From JAPPKS01 sp963667895 (GTDB taxonomy: Bacteria > Poribacteria > WGA-4E > PCPOR2b): a DNA stretch of 64,000 bases. Location: assembly GCA_965223985.1 (NCBI GenBank), contig OZ245030.1:4526001-4590000 (forward strand), written 5' to 3'. The position numbers were made by a program, and so were the translations under genes. The stretch's first letter is position 1; the number at the start of each line of letters is the position of its first letter. A model generated the notes under the pieces. The model was not told the DNA's origin, ran no database searches, and saw only the letters and a program-made list of their open reading frames with translations. Shown piece by piece: positions 8,707 to 16,443 of the stretch.

Positions 8707-10128
8707 GTGGATTTCAAGTGCAGCATCCCTAAAACTCTCTTGCTGTCAATGGTATTGCTCATTAACACCTGGCCGCTGCATGCCCAGCAAAAGGACAACC
8801 GCGATTCATCTCCATCTGTTCACACCAGAGGTGAATCGCAACAATCTACAGCCGCATTGCAGAAACACCTCGATGCGGCTAATCTTTATGCGAAACAAAA
8901 CGATATCTCAAAAGCCATTGAACAGCTCCACACAATGCTGGGGATAGACCCGCAATGCATTGAGGCACACATTCAGCTTGGGATTTTCTACTCCAAAATA
9001 GGAAATCTCGACGACGCTCTTCAATCATATTCACAGGTGGTGAAACTCAGACCCAAATCTTTCTCTGCTCACTACAACTTGGGAGTTATCCTCGCACGGA
9101 GAGGATCGTTTGAAAAAGCCAAGACGGAATATCAGCTTGCCATCCAACTAGATCCAAATCAGCCCTTGCCGCACTATCAACTCGGTTTTGTGCTTGCCCA
9201 ACAGGGCAAATATGAGGAAGCCCTCCCTAAATACAAGAAAGCAGTTGCGCTTGCTCCCAATGCGAGCGCCCATTATCAACTCGCCAATACATACTTCCGC
9301 TTGGGAAATCGAGATGAAGGCGAGCGGCAATTAAAGAAATTCAGGTCTATTCAGGCAAAACAACTGTTCGACAAAGCTGAACAATCCTTCAAAAGCGGCA
9401 ATGTGCAGGAAGCCATTAAATCTTATCAGAGGGCGCTTGACATGGATATTGAATTCGCCCCTGCTTATGCAAGACTCGGCGCAATCGCGCTCAAACAGGA
9501 TGAATTGGAGGACGCGATTCGACATTATCAAGCATACCTGAAGTTTAAACCGGAATCGGTGCAAGCCCGCCAAACGTTGGGCTCAATAGCCCTGAAATTG
9601 AAGGATTTCGCATCGGCGAAGGTAGAATTTGAGCGCGTAATTGCGAAAAATCCTACCGAAGCTTATCCTTTTTATGCGCTCGGTGCATCCTATTTAGGAT
9701 GCGCTCAATTGGAAAATGCAGAAAGATTCTTGCAACGCGCACTTGAAATAGAACCGGAATTCGCAGAGGCTTACTACCAACTTGGATGGGTTTATCGGGA
9801 ACGCGGTCAAATCGAAAAAGCGATTGAATCTTTTAAGCGTTCAATTGCGCTTCGACCGAGTCTGGCGCCGGCATGCAATACGCTCGCATGGTACTACGTT
9901 GAACAAGAGCAGCATTTAAATGATGCGATTACATTTGCGAAAAGAGCGGTTGAATCTGATCCGATTGCGCCTTACTGGGATACACTCGCTATTGCCCTTT
10001 ATAAAAATCGAAGATACATAGAAGCGTCTGAGGCAATTGGTAAAGCGCTCGAGCTACAACCGACCCATCCCGAATACGTGGCACATCAGAAATTAATTAG
10101 GAATGGAATTATCGAGCAGAACAGATGA
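8707..10128 (+). CDS. Exported tetratricopeptide-repeat protein
   Basis: A 473-residue protein with a signal peptide (TLLLSMVLLINTWPLHA, cleavage likely before QQKD) followed by roughly ten TPR units. The units have typical patterns such as AHYNLGVILARRGSFEKAK, PHYQLGFVLAQQGKYEEAL and AYYQLGWVYRERGQIEKAI. TPR arrays mediate protein-protein contacts. The best start is the GTG at 8707, because it supplies the signal peptide. The last 26 bp overlap the next gene, so the two are probably translationally coupled. TPR and FG-GAP/ASPIC genes are often paired in marine bacteria, which supports a shared extracytoplasmic role. Confidence 0.85.
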   Translation: MDFKCSIPKTLLLSMVLLINTWPLHAQQKDNRDSSPSVHTRGESQQSTAALQKHLDAANLYAKQNDISKAIEQLHTMLGIDPQCIEAHIQLGIFYSKIGNLDDALQSYSQVVKLRPKSFSAHYNLGVILARRGSFEKAKTEYQLAIQLDPNQPLPHYQLGFVLAQQGKYEEALPKYKKAVALAPNASAHYQLANTYFRLGNRDEGERQLKKFRSIQAKQLFDKAEQSFKSGNVQEAIKSYQRALDMDIEFAPAYARLGAIALKQDELEDAIRHYQAYLKFKPESVQARQTLGSIALKLKDFASAKVEFERVIAKNPTEAYPFYALGASYLGCAQLENAERFLQRALEIEPEFAEAYYQLGWVYRERGQIEKAIESFKRSIALRPSLAPACNTLAWYYVEQEQHLNDAITFAKRAVESDPIAPYWDTLAIALYKNRRYIEASEAIGKALELQPTHPEYVAHQKLIRNGIIEQNR

Positions 10129-11788
10129 AAATATCCTTCAGCGATCGGTGGCGGAGAGCATCTATTTTATAGTCCTCGCCATTACGCTTTGCACTTGCCA
10201 AATCCTCAATGCACAGACACCAATATTCACAGATGTAACTGCGGAAACCGGAATTGATTTTCATCATACGGACGGTAGAAGCGGAAGATACTATCTTCTC
10301 GAAGAGTTAGGTTCCGGAGCGGCATTTTTTGATTACGATAACGACGACGACCTAGATATCTATTTTGTGAATGGTACAAATCTTCCAGGTGCTCAATCCG
10401 AGAGGCAACCAACAAATGTACTTTACCGCAATAACGGAGATGGTACGTTTACCGATGTGACGAAACTGGGCGGCGTCGGCGACACCGGCTATGGGGTTGG
10501 CTGTTGCGTTGGAGACATTGACAATGACGGCTATCTGGATATATATGTAACAAACTTTGGAAAAAACGTCCTCTACCGCAATAACGGAGACGGCACCTTT
10601 TCTGATGTAACGGACGCAGCTAATGTTGGGGACGGGCGTTGGGGTGCAAGTTGCGCCTTTGCCGATTATGATAATGACGGTGACCTAGATTTGTACGTGG
10701 TGAATTACGTTGAATTTCAGATGGACGAAAACAGAGTTTGCCATCGTAGCGGGATACGGACGTATTGTCCGCCGCAAGCCTTTGCCGGTGAGGACGATAT
10801 ACTTTATCGAAATAACGGGAACAGCAGCTTTACGCAAGTTACTCAAGAAGCGGGTGTTTCCAATCCACGTGGCAGAGGGCTTGGCGTTGTCTGGGGAGAT
10901 TACGACAACGACGGCTATCTCGACCTTTATGTAGCGAATGATACCAATGAAAATTATCTTTTCCACAATAATCGCAACGGCACCTTTACCGATGTAGCCT
11001 TTTATGCAGGTTGTGCGTTAAGTGAACATGGCAAAATGGAAAGCGGTATGGGTGTTGACTTCGGAGATTATGACAACGACGGGTTTCTGGATATTGTTGT
11101 TACCAACTTTCAAGACGAAGTAGCAACGCTATATCGCAACAACGGAAATGGATTTTTCACAGATGTTTCATACACCTCCGGCACAGGCGAAAAAACCTTG
11201 CCATCTTTAGGTTGGAGCGTGTGTTTTTTCGACTATGACAACGATGCGGACAAGGATTTATTTATCGCCAACGGACATGTTTACGACAATGTTGAATTAT
11301 TTCAGCCTGCCACGTCTTATTCACAATTCAATCACCTTTTTGAGAATCTGGGGAACGGTACTTTTCAAGAAGCTACCGCCCATGTCGGTGCTGATTTGTC
11401 GCACAAAGCACCGAGTCGAGGTGCTATCTTTGGGGATTACGATAACGATGGCGATATCGATATATTAGTCACAAACAGCAATGCAAAACCGCAACTCCTC
11501 AGAAATGATGGGGGCAATCGTAACAATTGGATTAAGGTGCGTGCTATCGGTACCGCAAGCAACCGCCCAGGGATTGGAACCCGAATCGAAGTCGCCACCC
11601 GCGATTTACGTCAGATCGCTGAGGTAAAAAGCGGCTCCGGCTACCTCGGGCAAAATGATCTGTCCCTCCATTTCGGTCTTGGAAATTACACCGTTGTTGA
11701 TAAAATCACGGTAGCATTTCCAAGTGGAAAAGCCCACGAAATCGAGGCGGTGGCAGCCAATCAGCTTATTGAGATTGAAGAACCCTAG
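10103..11788 (+). CDS. FG-GAP/VCBS repeat protein with C-terminal ASPIC/UnbV domain (CRTAC1-like)
   Basis: The 561-residue product has a signal peptide (SIYFIVLAITLCTCQILNA) and then at least six FG-GAP/VCBS blades. Each blade carries a calcium-binding loop of the DYDNDGDLDLYV type and the recurring NNGDGTFTDVT. The C-terminus (WIKVRAIGTASNRPGIGTRI to GSGYLGQNDLSLHFGLG) is an ASPIC/UnbV domain. The architecture is that of CRTAC1-like secreted adhesion or matrix proteins built as integrin-like propellers. It overlaps the TPR gene by 26 bp. It does not carry the WG.IK tail found on neighbouring secreted proteins. The ligand is unknown. Confidence 0.88.
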   Translation: MELSSRTDENILQRSVAESIYFIVLAITLCTCQILNAQTPIFTDVTAETGIDFHHTDGRSGRYYLLEELGSGAAFFDYDNDDDLDIYFVNGTNLPGAQSERQPTNVLYRNNGDGTFTDVTKLGGVGDTGYGVGCCVGDIDNDGYLDIYVTNFGKNVLYRNNGDGTFSDVTDAANVGDGRWGASCAFADYDNDGDLDLYVVNYVEFQMDENRVCHRSGIRTYCPPQAFAGEDDILYRNNGNSSFTQVTQEAGVSNPRGRGLGVVWGDYDNDGYLDLYVANDTNENYLFHNNRNGTFTDVAFYAGCALSEHGKMESGMGVDFGDYDNDGFLDIVVTNFQDEVATLYRNNGNGFFTDVSYTSGTGEKTLPSLGWSVCFFDYDNDADKDLFIANGHVYDNVELFQPATSYSQFNHLFENLGNGTFQEATAHVGADLSHKAPSRGAIFGDYDNDGDIDILVTNSNAKPQLLRNDGGNRNNWIKVRAIGTASNRPGIGTRIEVATRDLRQIAEVKSGSGYLGQNDLSLHFGLGNYTVVDKITVAFPSGKAHEIEAVAANQLIEIEEP

Positions 11789-11960
11789 AAGAAATGATGT
11801 GCCGCCATCATATCTTCCCATTCAGCTACACACATGGAGGTAGAAAAATAGAGTGGTGTTTGATTTCTGTTGACGAGGGCGTGGAAACTGGGTAAAATAT
11901 TTCGCAATTTTAATTGAGTAAATTTGGGCTCTCTCTGGATTAATCGTATTTTGTAAATTC

Positions 11961-11990
11961 TCCCCCTTACCAAGGGGGGGTTAGAGGGGG
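11961..11990. repeat. Dispersed CCCCCTTA..AAGGGGG repeat
   Basis: TCCCCCTTACCAAGGGGGGG followed by TTAGAGGGGG matches the short intergenic palindromic repeats seen again near 19440, 30148 and 30190. It sits between the FG-GAP gene and a PhyH gene. Confidence 0.55.
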
Positions 11991-12069
11991 TGCAGTTGTG
12001 TTTCAAAGCCAGCAATAACTGATTGTGACAAATAGATATATCCAACAGACAGCATCAAGGAGTACCACC

Positions 12070-13035
12070 ATGAAATACGATAAAGAAAATCGAACATTTG
12101 ACTGCGAACCGACCCTTACGGATTCACAAGTGCTCGAATTTTGTCGGAACGGATACCTGATTCTAGATGCCGTTGTCGCTGATGATGTCAATCAACGCAG
12201 CTGTGATTACTTGGATGGAAAGACACCGATTGAACCCATCTACATTCCCGAGGGATTGACATGTGAGGATTTGGAGGGTTTTCAAACATCGCTGGAACCC
12301 TCCGGAATCTTGCTTGAAGAATGGTTCATTGAGCATGTCCTACTCAATCCACAGCTGGCAGGCGCATTGCGGTCGCTGCTCGGGAAAAACGTGGGGCTGC
12401 CAGCGGTTATCAGTCACCATCGGGCTGAATGTCCCGCCCCACCCCAGGGCTGGCATCACGATGCTGACTGCGTGTATGGGCCAGAAGTCAACTTTGTCGA
12501 AGTGTTCTACTATCCTCAAGATACTCCACGGGAATTGGGCCCCACTGAGATTGTGCCAGGCTCCCACATTCGCCGTGTCCGTGTAGAAGCGGGGAAGGAA
12601 GAATTTCGAGAGATTTCGCAGAAGCCGCCGCACTTTGTCGTTTGGGAGCCCACAAAGGTCGTAACCGATGCACCTGCTGGCTCGATTATCATTCATCATC
12701 AGAGTGTTATGCACCGCAAAGGCGCATCCACGGCAAAAGCACTGCGCCGTATGCTAAAACACAACTACTGGCGAACTGTCCCACCAGAAAGAGATTGGAT
12801 TATTGAGCCGGACTTCGACTTTCAGACAGCCGATTATTGGGGTCATGGAATCGCCAAATATATTGCGCACATGTTCTATTGGCTGTGCGGGAATGGGGAT
12901 GAGTTCCGGATAATGGGTGGACAAGCGTGGCCCTGGCATAACCAAAACCAAATCGGTAAATCTTATGGATTTGGATTGACTGAAGGGTATCGCCCCAACT
13001 GGCGAAATAACAACGTTGACGATTACGCAGTCTGA
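12070..13035 (+). CDS. Phytanoyl-CoA dioxygenase (PhyH) family oxygenase
   Basis: A 321-residue Fe(II)/2-oxoglutarate oxygenase. The iron ligands appear in GWHHDAD (His129, Asp131) and in the distal VMHRKGAST, and an Arg in LRRMLKHNYWRT probably binds 2-oxoglutarate. The N-terminal FDCEPTLTDSQVLEFC, the DTPRELGPTEIVPGSH stretch and the C-terminal WLCGNGDEFRIMGG match the 5755 and 13170 proteins, so the three form one subfamily. The ATG at 12070 is chosen because AAGGAG lies nine bases upstream. The reading frame runs further 5' without support. An insertion of ~40 residues near residue 55 is peculiar to this copy. The substrate is unknown. Confidence 0.88.
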   Translation: MKYDKENRTFDCEPTLTDSQVLEFCRNGYLILDAVVADDVNQRSCDYLDGKTPIEPIYIPEGLTCEDLEGFQTSLEPSGILLEEWFIEHVLLNPQLAGALRSLLGKNVGLPAVISHHRAECPAPPQGWHHDADCVYGPEVNFVEVFYYPQDTPRELGPTEIVPGSHIRRVRVEAGKEEFREISQKPPHFVVWEPTKVVTDAPAGSIIIHHQSVMHRKGASTAKALRRMLKHNYWRTVPPERDWIIEPDFDFQTADYWGHGIAKYIAHMFYWLCGNGDEFRIMGGQAWPWHNQNQIGKSYGFGLTEGYRPNWRNNNVDDYAV

Positions 13036-13169
13036 AACTTGAGCCGTTGTGCACGAGCTTTGGAGCTCAACTAGAGTAAAGGCAGACTAGATGCTACAAC
13101 GACAAGATTTTCGTTTATCGTAATTGTTGGGGAAATCAACCGTGCGTACAGAAATGGAGAAAAATCGCG

Positions 13170-14021
13170 ATGGCAGCGATGAGAACAGCCAATTGTGAAC
13201 CCACGCTAAATGACACACAGCTGTGGGAGTTTTGCAAGAAGGGTTTCCTTGTGCTACAGGGGGTTGTGCCTGACGAGATTAACAAGAAGGTTCTTGAATT
13301 CCTCGAAGCCCATGACGGGTTGGGCGGGGACCTGATCAACGAGGACTGGTTTATCGAAAATATCCTCCTCAACCCGCAAGCCGGAGGCGCGGTGCGGTCA
13401 TTGCTCGGTGATAACTTTTCCCTTCCTATCGGAATGGGTAATCATCGAGTCGTCTGCCCCGCTACATCTCAGAGATGGCATCATGATGGGGCTTCACTGT
13501 TGGGACCAGAGCTGAATCATCTGCAGGTCTTTTACTATCCCCAAGATTGCCCGGAGGACATGGGTCCGACCGGATTGGTGCCCGGCTCGCATTTTCTACA
13601 CACCCTACAGAGCTGGATGAGCCACTACGGAGGCATTCGCAGCGCCGTCAAAACGACAGCCCCCGCCGGTTCGATTTTCATAACAGTCTACTCGATTTGG
13701 CATCGCCGCTCTGAATCAACTGCGGAAGGGGTTCGCAATATGCTGAAATATTGCTATTGGCGAACTACGTCCCCACAGCACGATTGGATTGTCGAACCGG
13801 ACTTTCAACCAATCAGGGACAATCCCGACGCAACAACCTCGCCTCGCCAACAGTGTCAGTCTTGGTATGAAGCCGCCGAGATGTATTACTGGCTGTGCGG
13901 TAATCTGGACAAATTCTATAAAATCATGGGTGGCGAAGGCTGGCCGCACGGCTATCCCGTAGGGTGGAAACCTGAAGGATTCCACAGGTTTCCAAAGGCG
14001 GCGGCGAACGCGCCAAGGTGA
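13170..14021 (+). CDS. Phytanoyl-CoA dioxygenase (PhyH) family oxygenase
   Basis: A 283-residue member of the same local subfamily as the 5755 and 12070 genes: CEPTLNDTQLWEFC at the N-terminus, RWHHDGA (His104, Asp106), distal IWHRRSEST, and Arg in GVRNMLKYCYWRT. The C-terminal WLCGNLDKFYKIMGGEGWP is intact. It follows the 12070 gene on the same strand with ~130 bp between, consistent with tandem duplication and perhaps cotranscription. A GGAG lies upstream of the ATG. The reaction is inferred to be a 2-oxoglutarate-dependent hydroxylation of an unidentified small molecule. Confidence 0.88.
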   Translation: MAAMRTANCEPTLNDTQLWEFCKKGFLVLQGVVPDEINKKVLEFLEAHDGLGGDLINEDWFIENILLNPQAGGAVRSLLGDNFSLPIGMGNHRVVCPATSQRWHHDGASLLGPELNHLQVFYYPQDCPEDMGPTGLVPGSHFLHTLQSWMSHYGGIRSAVKTTAPAGSIFITVYSIWHRRSESTAEGVRNMLKYCYWRTTSPQHDWIVEPDFQPIRDNPDATTSPRQQCQSWYEAAEMYYWLCGNLDKFYKIMGGEGWPHGYPVGWKPEGFHRFPKAAANAPR

Positions 14022-14046
14022 ACCGCGGCGAAAGACGCACACTCTG

Positions 14047-15369
14047 TCAATCTTGCGCGATGCAGTAGAGGTATTTCTCGCCGCGCAAAAACATCTCGCG
14101 GTCAACGATGGCAGCCGAGGCGCTGAAACTGTCGTCCAACCGATTTTGCGCCAAGACACGCTGGGTTTCATCATGGCTGATGACCAGCGTTGTGCCGTTT
14201 CGGTCGGTGATGTAGATGCGGTTAGCTGCGCCCACTGGAGAGGCGTAAATATCGCGGAGACCGCCCAGTCGAAAAGGACCGCCTCTGTCCTCCCCGGTCT
14301 TTGTATTCACGCGCGACAGAATCCCTTGGTAGTGTCGCAAGAAATACAATGAATCCCCATAAAGCAGTGGTGACGGCACGTACGGCGTCCCTCGTCTGCG
14401 GCGCCACAGAACGCAGTCGGTTCCGGTGATGTCACCCCTCGCACCCTCTAAACGGATAGCCAGCAGTGCGCGTTTGTCATAGCTGCTGCCAGCGTAAACT
14501 ATCCCATCCGCCGCCACCGGCGAGGCGACGATGTTTGCCGAAAGCCCGCCGCACTCCCAGATGACCGCCCCAGTAGCGAGGTCGTAGCCGCGCACCCGAT
14601 GTGTACCGCTGATGATGACCTGCGGCTTGCCCGCGTGCTCCACGACGATCGGCGTTGCCCACGACGTGACCTCTTCGCGCGCAACCTCCCAGCGCTGTTT
14701 GCCGGTGCTTTTGTCGTACGCAGTCACAAACGACTCGCCCTCGTGATCCCAGTTGACAACCAGCGTGTCACCGTGCAACACCGGCGAACTGCCTTCCCCG
14801 TGTCCGTGCTTGGTCTGCATTTCACCGAGATCCTTTTCCCACTGCAGCTCCCCGTTCAGGTCAAAGCAATACAGCCCGCGCGAGCCGAAGAATGCGTACA
14901 CATGCTCGCCATCGGTAACCGGTGAGTTGGATGCGAGGCTTGCGGTGAAATGCCCCATCTCGTGCGGCAGTTCATCACTCACCGTCCGTTGCCAAATGAT
15001 AGTTCCGCTGCGGCGATTGACGGCAAGGACGACGAACTTGTAGTGGTGTGTTACCGGCAGATTGTCATGCGCGCCAGACGCATCGCTATATCGGGGGTTC
15101 AGTGCGTCACCGTGTGGAACGGCTGCGGTCACAAATACCGAATCACCCCAGACAATCGGCGACGAATGTCCGCTGCCCGGCAGTTCAACTTTCCACCGGA
15201 TATTTTCACCCTCGCTCCATTCTACCGGCGGATCGGCATGAGGCGCAACCCCAGTGCCAAATGGACCGCGCCACTGGTGCCAGTAGTGTTCCGCGTCGGC
15301 GCCGTTGGCGACCGTCATCGGGAGCCACAGCAGCCAGAATATCGAAAGGATGCGTGCAAAGCGTCTCAT
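14047..15369 (-). CDS. Exported PQQ-like beta-propeller repeat protein
   Basis: A ~440-residue protein with a signal peptide (MRRFARILSIFWLLWLPMTV) and a WD40/PQQ-type eight-bladed propeller. The blade motifs include WHQWRGPFGTGVAP, SSPIVWGDSVFVT, LYCFDLNGELQWEKDLG and SSPVLHGDTLVVNWDHEG. It resembles the outer-membrane assembly factor BamB and the many planctomycete-type PQQ-like secreted proteins, but nothing ties it to the Bam complex here. I prefer the ATG at 15369 because GGAAG lies six bases upstream. An in-frame ATG at 15381 is possible. It is convergent with the 13170 PhyH gene. Confidence 0.82.
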   Translation of the reverse strand: MRRFARILSIFWLLWLPMTVANGADAEHYWHQWRGPFGTGVAPHADPPVEWSEGENIRWKVELPGSGHSSPIVWGDSVFVTAAVPHGDALNPRYSDASGAHDNLPVTHHYKFVVLAVNRRSGTIIWQRTVSDELPHEMGHFTASLASNSPVTDGEHVYAFFGSRGLYCFDLNGELQWEKDLGEMQTKHGHGEGSSPVLHGDTLVVNWDHEGESFVTAYDKSTGKQRWEVAREEVTSWATPIVVEHAGKPQVIISGTHRVRGYDLATGAVIWECGGLSANIVASPVAADGIVYAGSSYDKRALLAIRLEGARGDITGTDCVLWRRRRGTPYVPSPLLYGDSLYFLRHYQGILSRVNTKTGEDRGGPFRLGGLRDIYASPVGAANRIYITDRNGTTLVISHDETQRVLAQNRLDDSFSASAAIVDREMFLRGEKYLYCIAQD

Positions 15370-15511
15370 AGTTTCTTCCATGCGAAAAGATCGACCTTCC
15401 TGGGCAAGGTGGAAATGTGAGCGGACAGTTTCTGTAGGTAGAGGGACGATATCCTGCGCAACGATGTGCGCAAGAGCATGTGGGGGATTTGAGGGCGATA
15501 CACGGTAGTAA

Positions 15512-16303
15512 CTAAGCTATCGCCCTGAGGCAATTGTCGTCGAGCGGACGCAGCGGTGTAAAATCGCGGTTGTTATGATGCCAGCCGCGTTCCGTGCCGG
15601 TGCAGGCGTTGCTGACGGCGTTGTAGTTCAGGTACATAATCGCCCGCCGCCACGGGGAGACGTTGTTCGCTGAACCGTGCAGAAGGTTGCAGTGCACAAA
15701 ACAGACAGATCCCGCAGGTCCTATCAGCGGATCAATTCCGTTTTCGTCGGATAGCCGTTTCATCGTGTCCCGATCGATGTGATGCAGGGAATACCCTTTC
15801 CCCTTCGCGTCCTTGTGCGGTGTTGAATCCAGAAGGCCGTGACGGTGGGTACCCGGCACAACCATGAGAGGGGACTTCACTGCAGTACAATCGTCGATGA
15901 ACACGGATGCCATGATGCACCGCGGCTCTTGCATACCGTCGATGATGCGCCACGGCGGGTAATCCTGGTGCCAGTCCCACGAAGATCCCTTGCCGAAACC
16001 GTACTTCGGATTGATGCGGCTCTGATGAAGATACACGTCATCCTTCAACAGTTCACGTACGGGGTTCAACAGGCGCGGAAGCCGTGAAAGACGCCGGAAG
16101 GGTTCGGAATACACGTGTGCCCCGAAGACCAACATCGCCGCTGACGAATCTTCTTTCTCATGCACCACTTCAGGTCCCTGGCGATTCAAGAGCTCCGGCA
16201 TTTTACTCTGTAGAATCTCCACCTCGCTCTCATCCAGCAAACCCGGGAAGAACAGGTAACCCTGTTGTTCAAACTCTGCAATCTGCGCATCGCTAAGACG
16301 CAT
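15512..16303 (-). CDS. Phytanoyl-CoA dioxygenase family oxygenase (second subfamily)
   Basis: A 263-residue Fe(II)/2-oxoglutarate oxygenase with the start LSDAQIAEFEQQGYLFFPGL, WDWHQDY (His112, Asp114), VVPGTHRHG, distal His in NLLHGSANN, and Arg in RRAIMYLNYNA. The general layout is closer to ectoine-hydroxylase-like PhyH proteins than to the CEPTL subfamily upstream, but no ectoine genes are present and the substrate is unknown. The ATG at 16303 fits the family start. The longer reading frame begins only with TTG. The gene lies at the left border of the defence island. Confidence 0.85.
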   Translation of the reverse strand: MRLSDAQIAEFEQQGYLFFPGLLDESEVEILQSKMPELLNRQGPEVVHEKEDSSAAMLVFGAHVYSEPFRRLSRLPRLLNPVRELLKDDVYLHQSRINPKYGFGKGSSWDWHQDYPPWRIIDGMQEPRCIMASVFIDDCTAVKSPLMVVPGTHRHGLLDSTPHKDAKGKGYSLHHIDRDTMKRLSDENGIDPLIGPAGSVCFVHCNLLHGSANNVSPWRRAIMYLNYNAVSNACTGTERGWHHNNRDFTPLRPLDDNCLRAIA

Positions 16304-16443
16304 AATATCCCTGCTCTCCTCTGTAACCTGTGGCGGTTTCGCCAAACCGTTTGCCCAAGACCTTCACCCAGCCTCCCTTTACGTGTTCAATTCTATCAGC
16401 TGAAACCAAAACGGTCAAGAAAATCCTGTAAATCGGAGTGTCC

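Noticed and set aside
14053..15420. Several overlapping plus- and minus-strand frames inside the PQQ-propeller gene
   Set aside because: They are by-products of the higher G+C content of this gene. Only the 14047-15369 minus-strand frame has a signal peptide and blade motifs.
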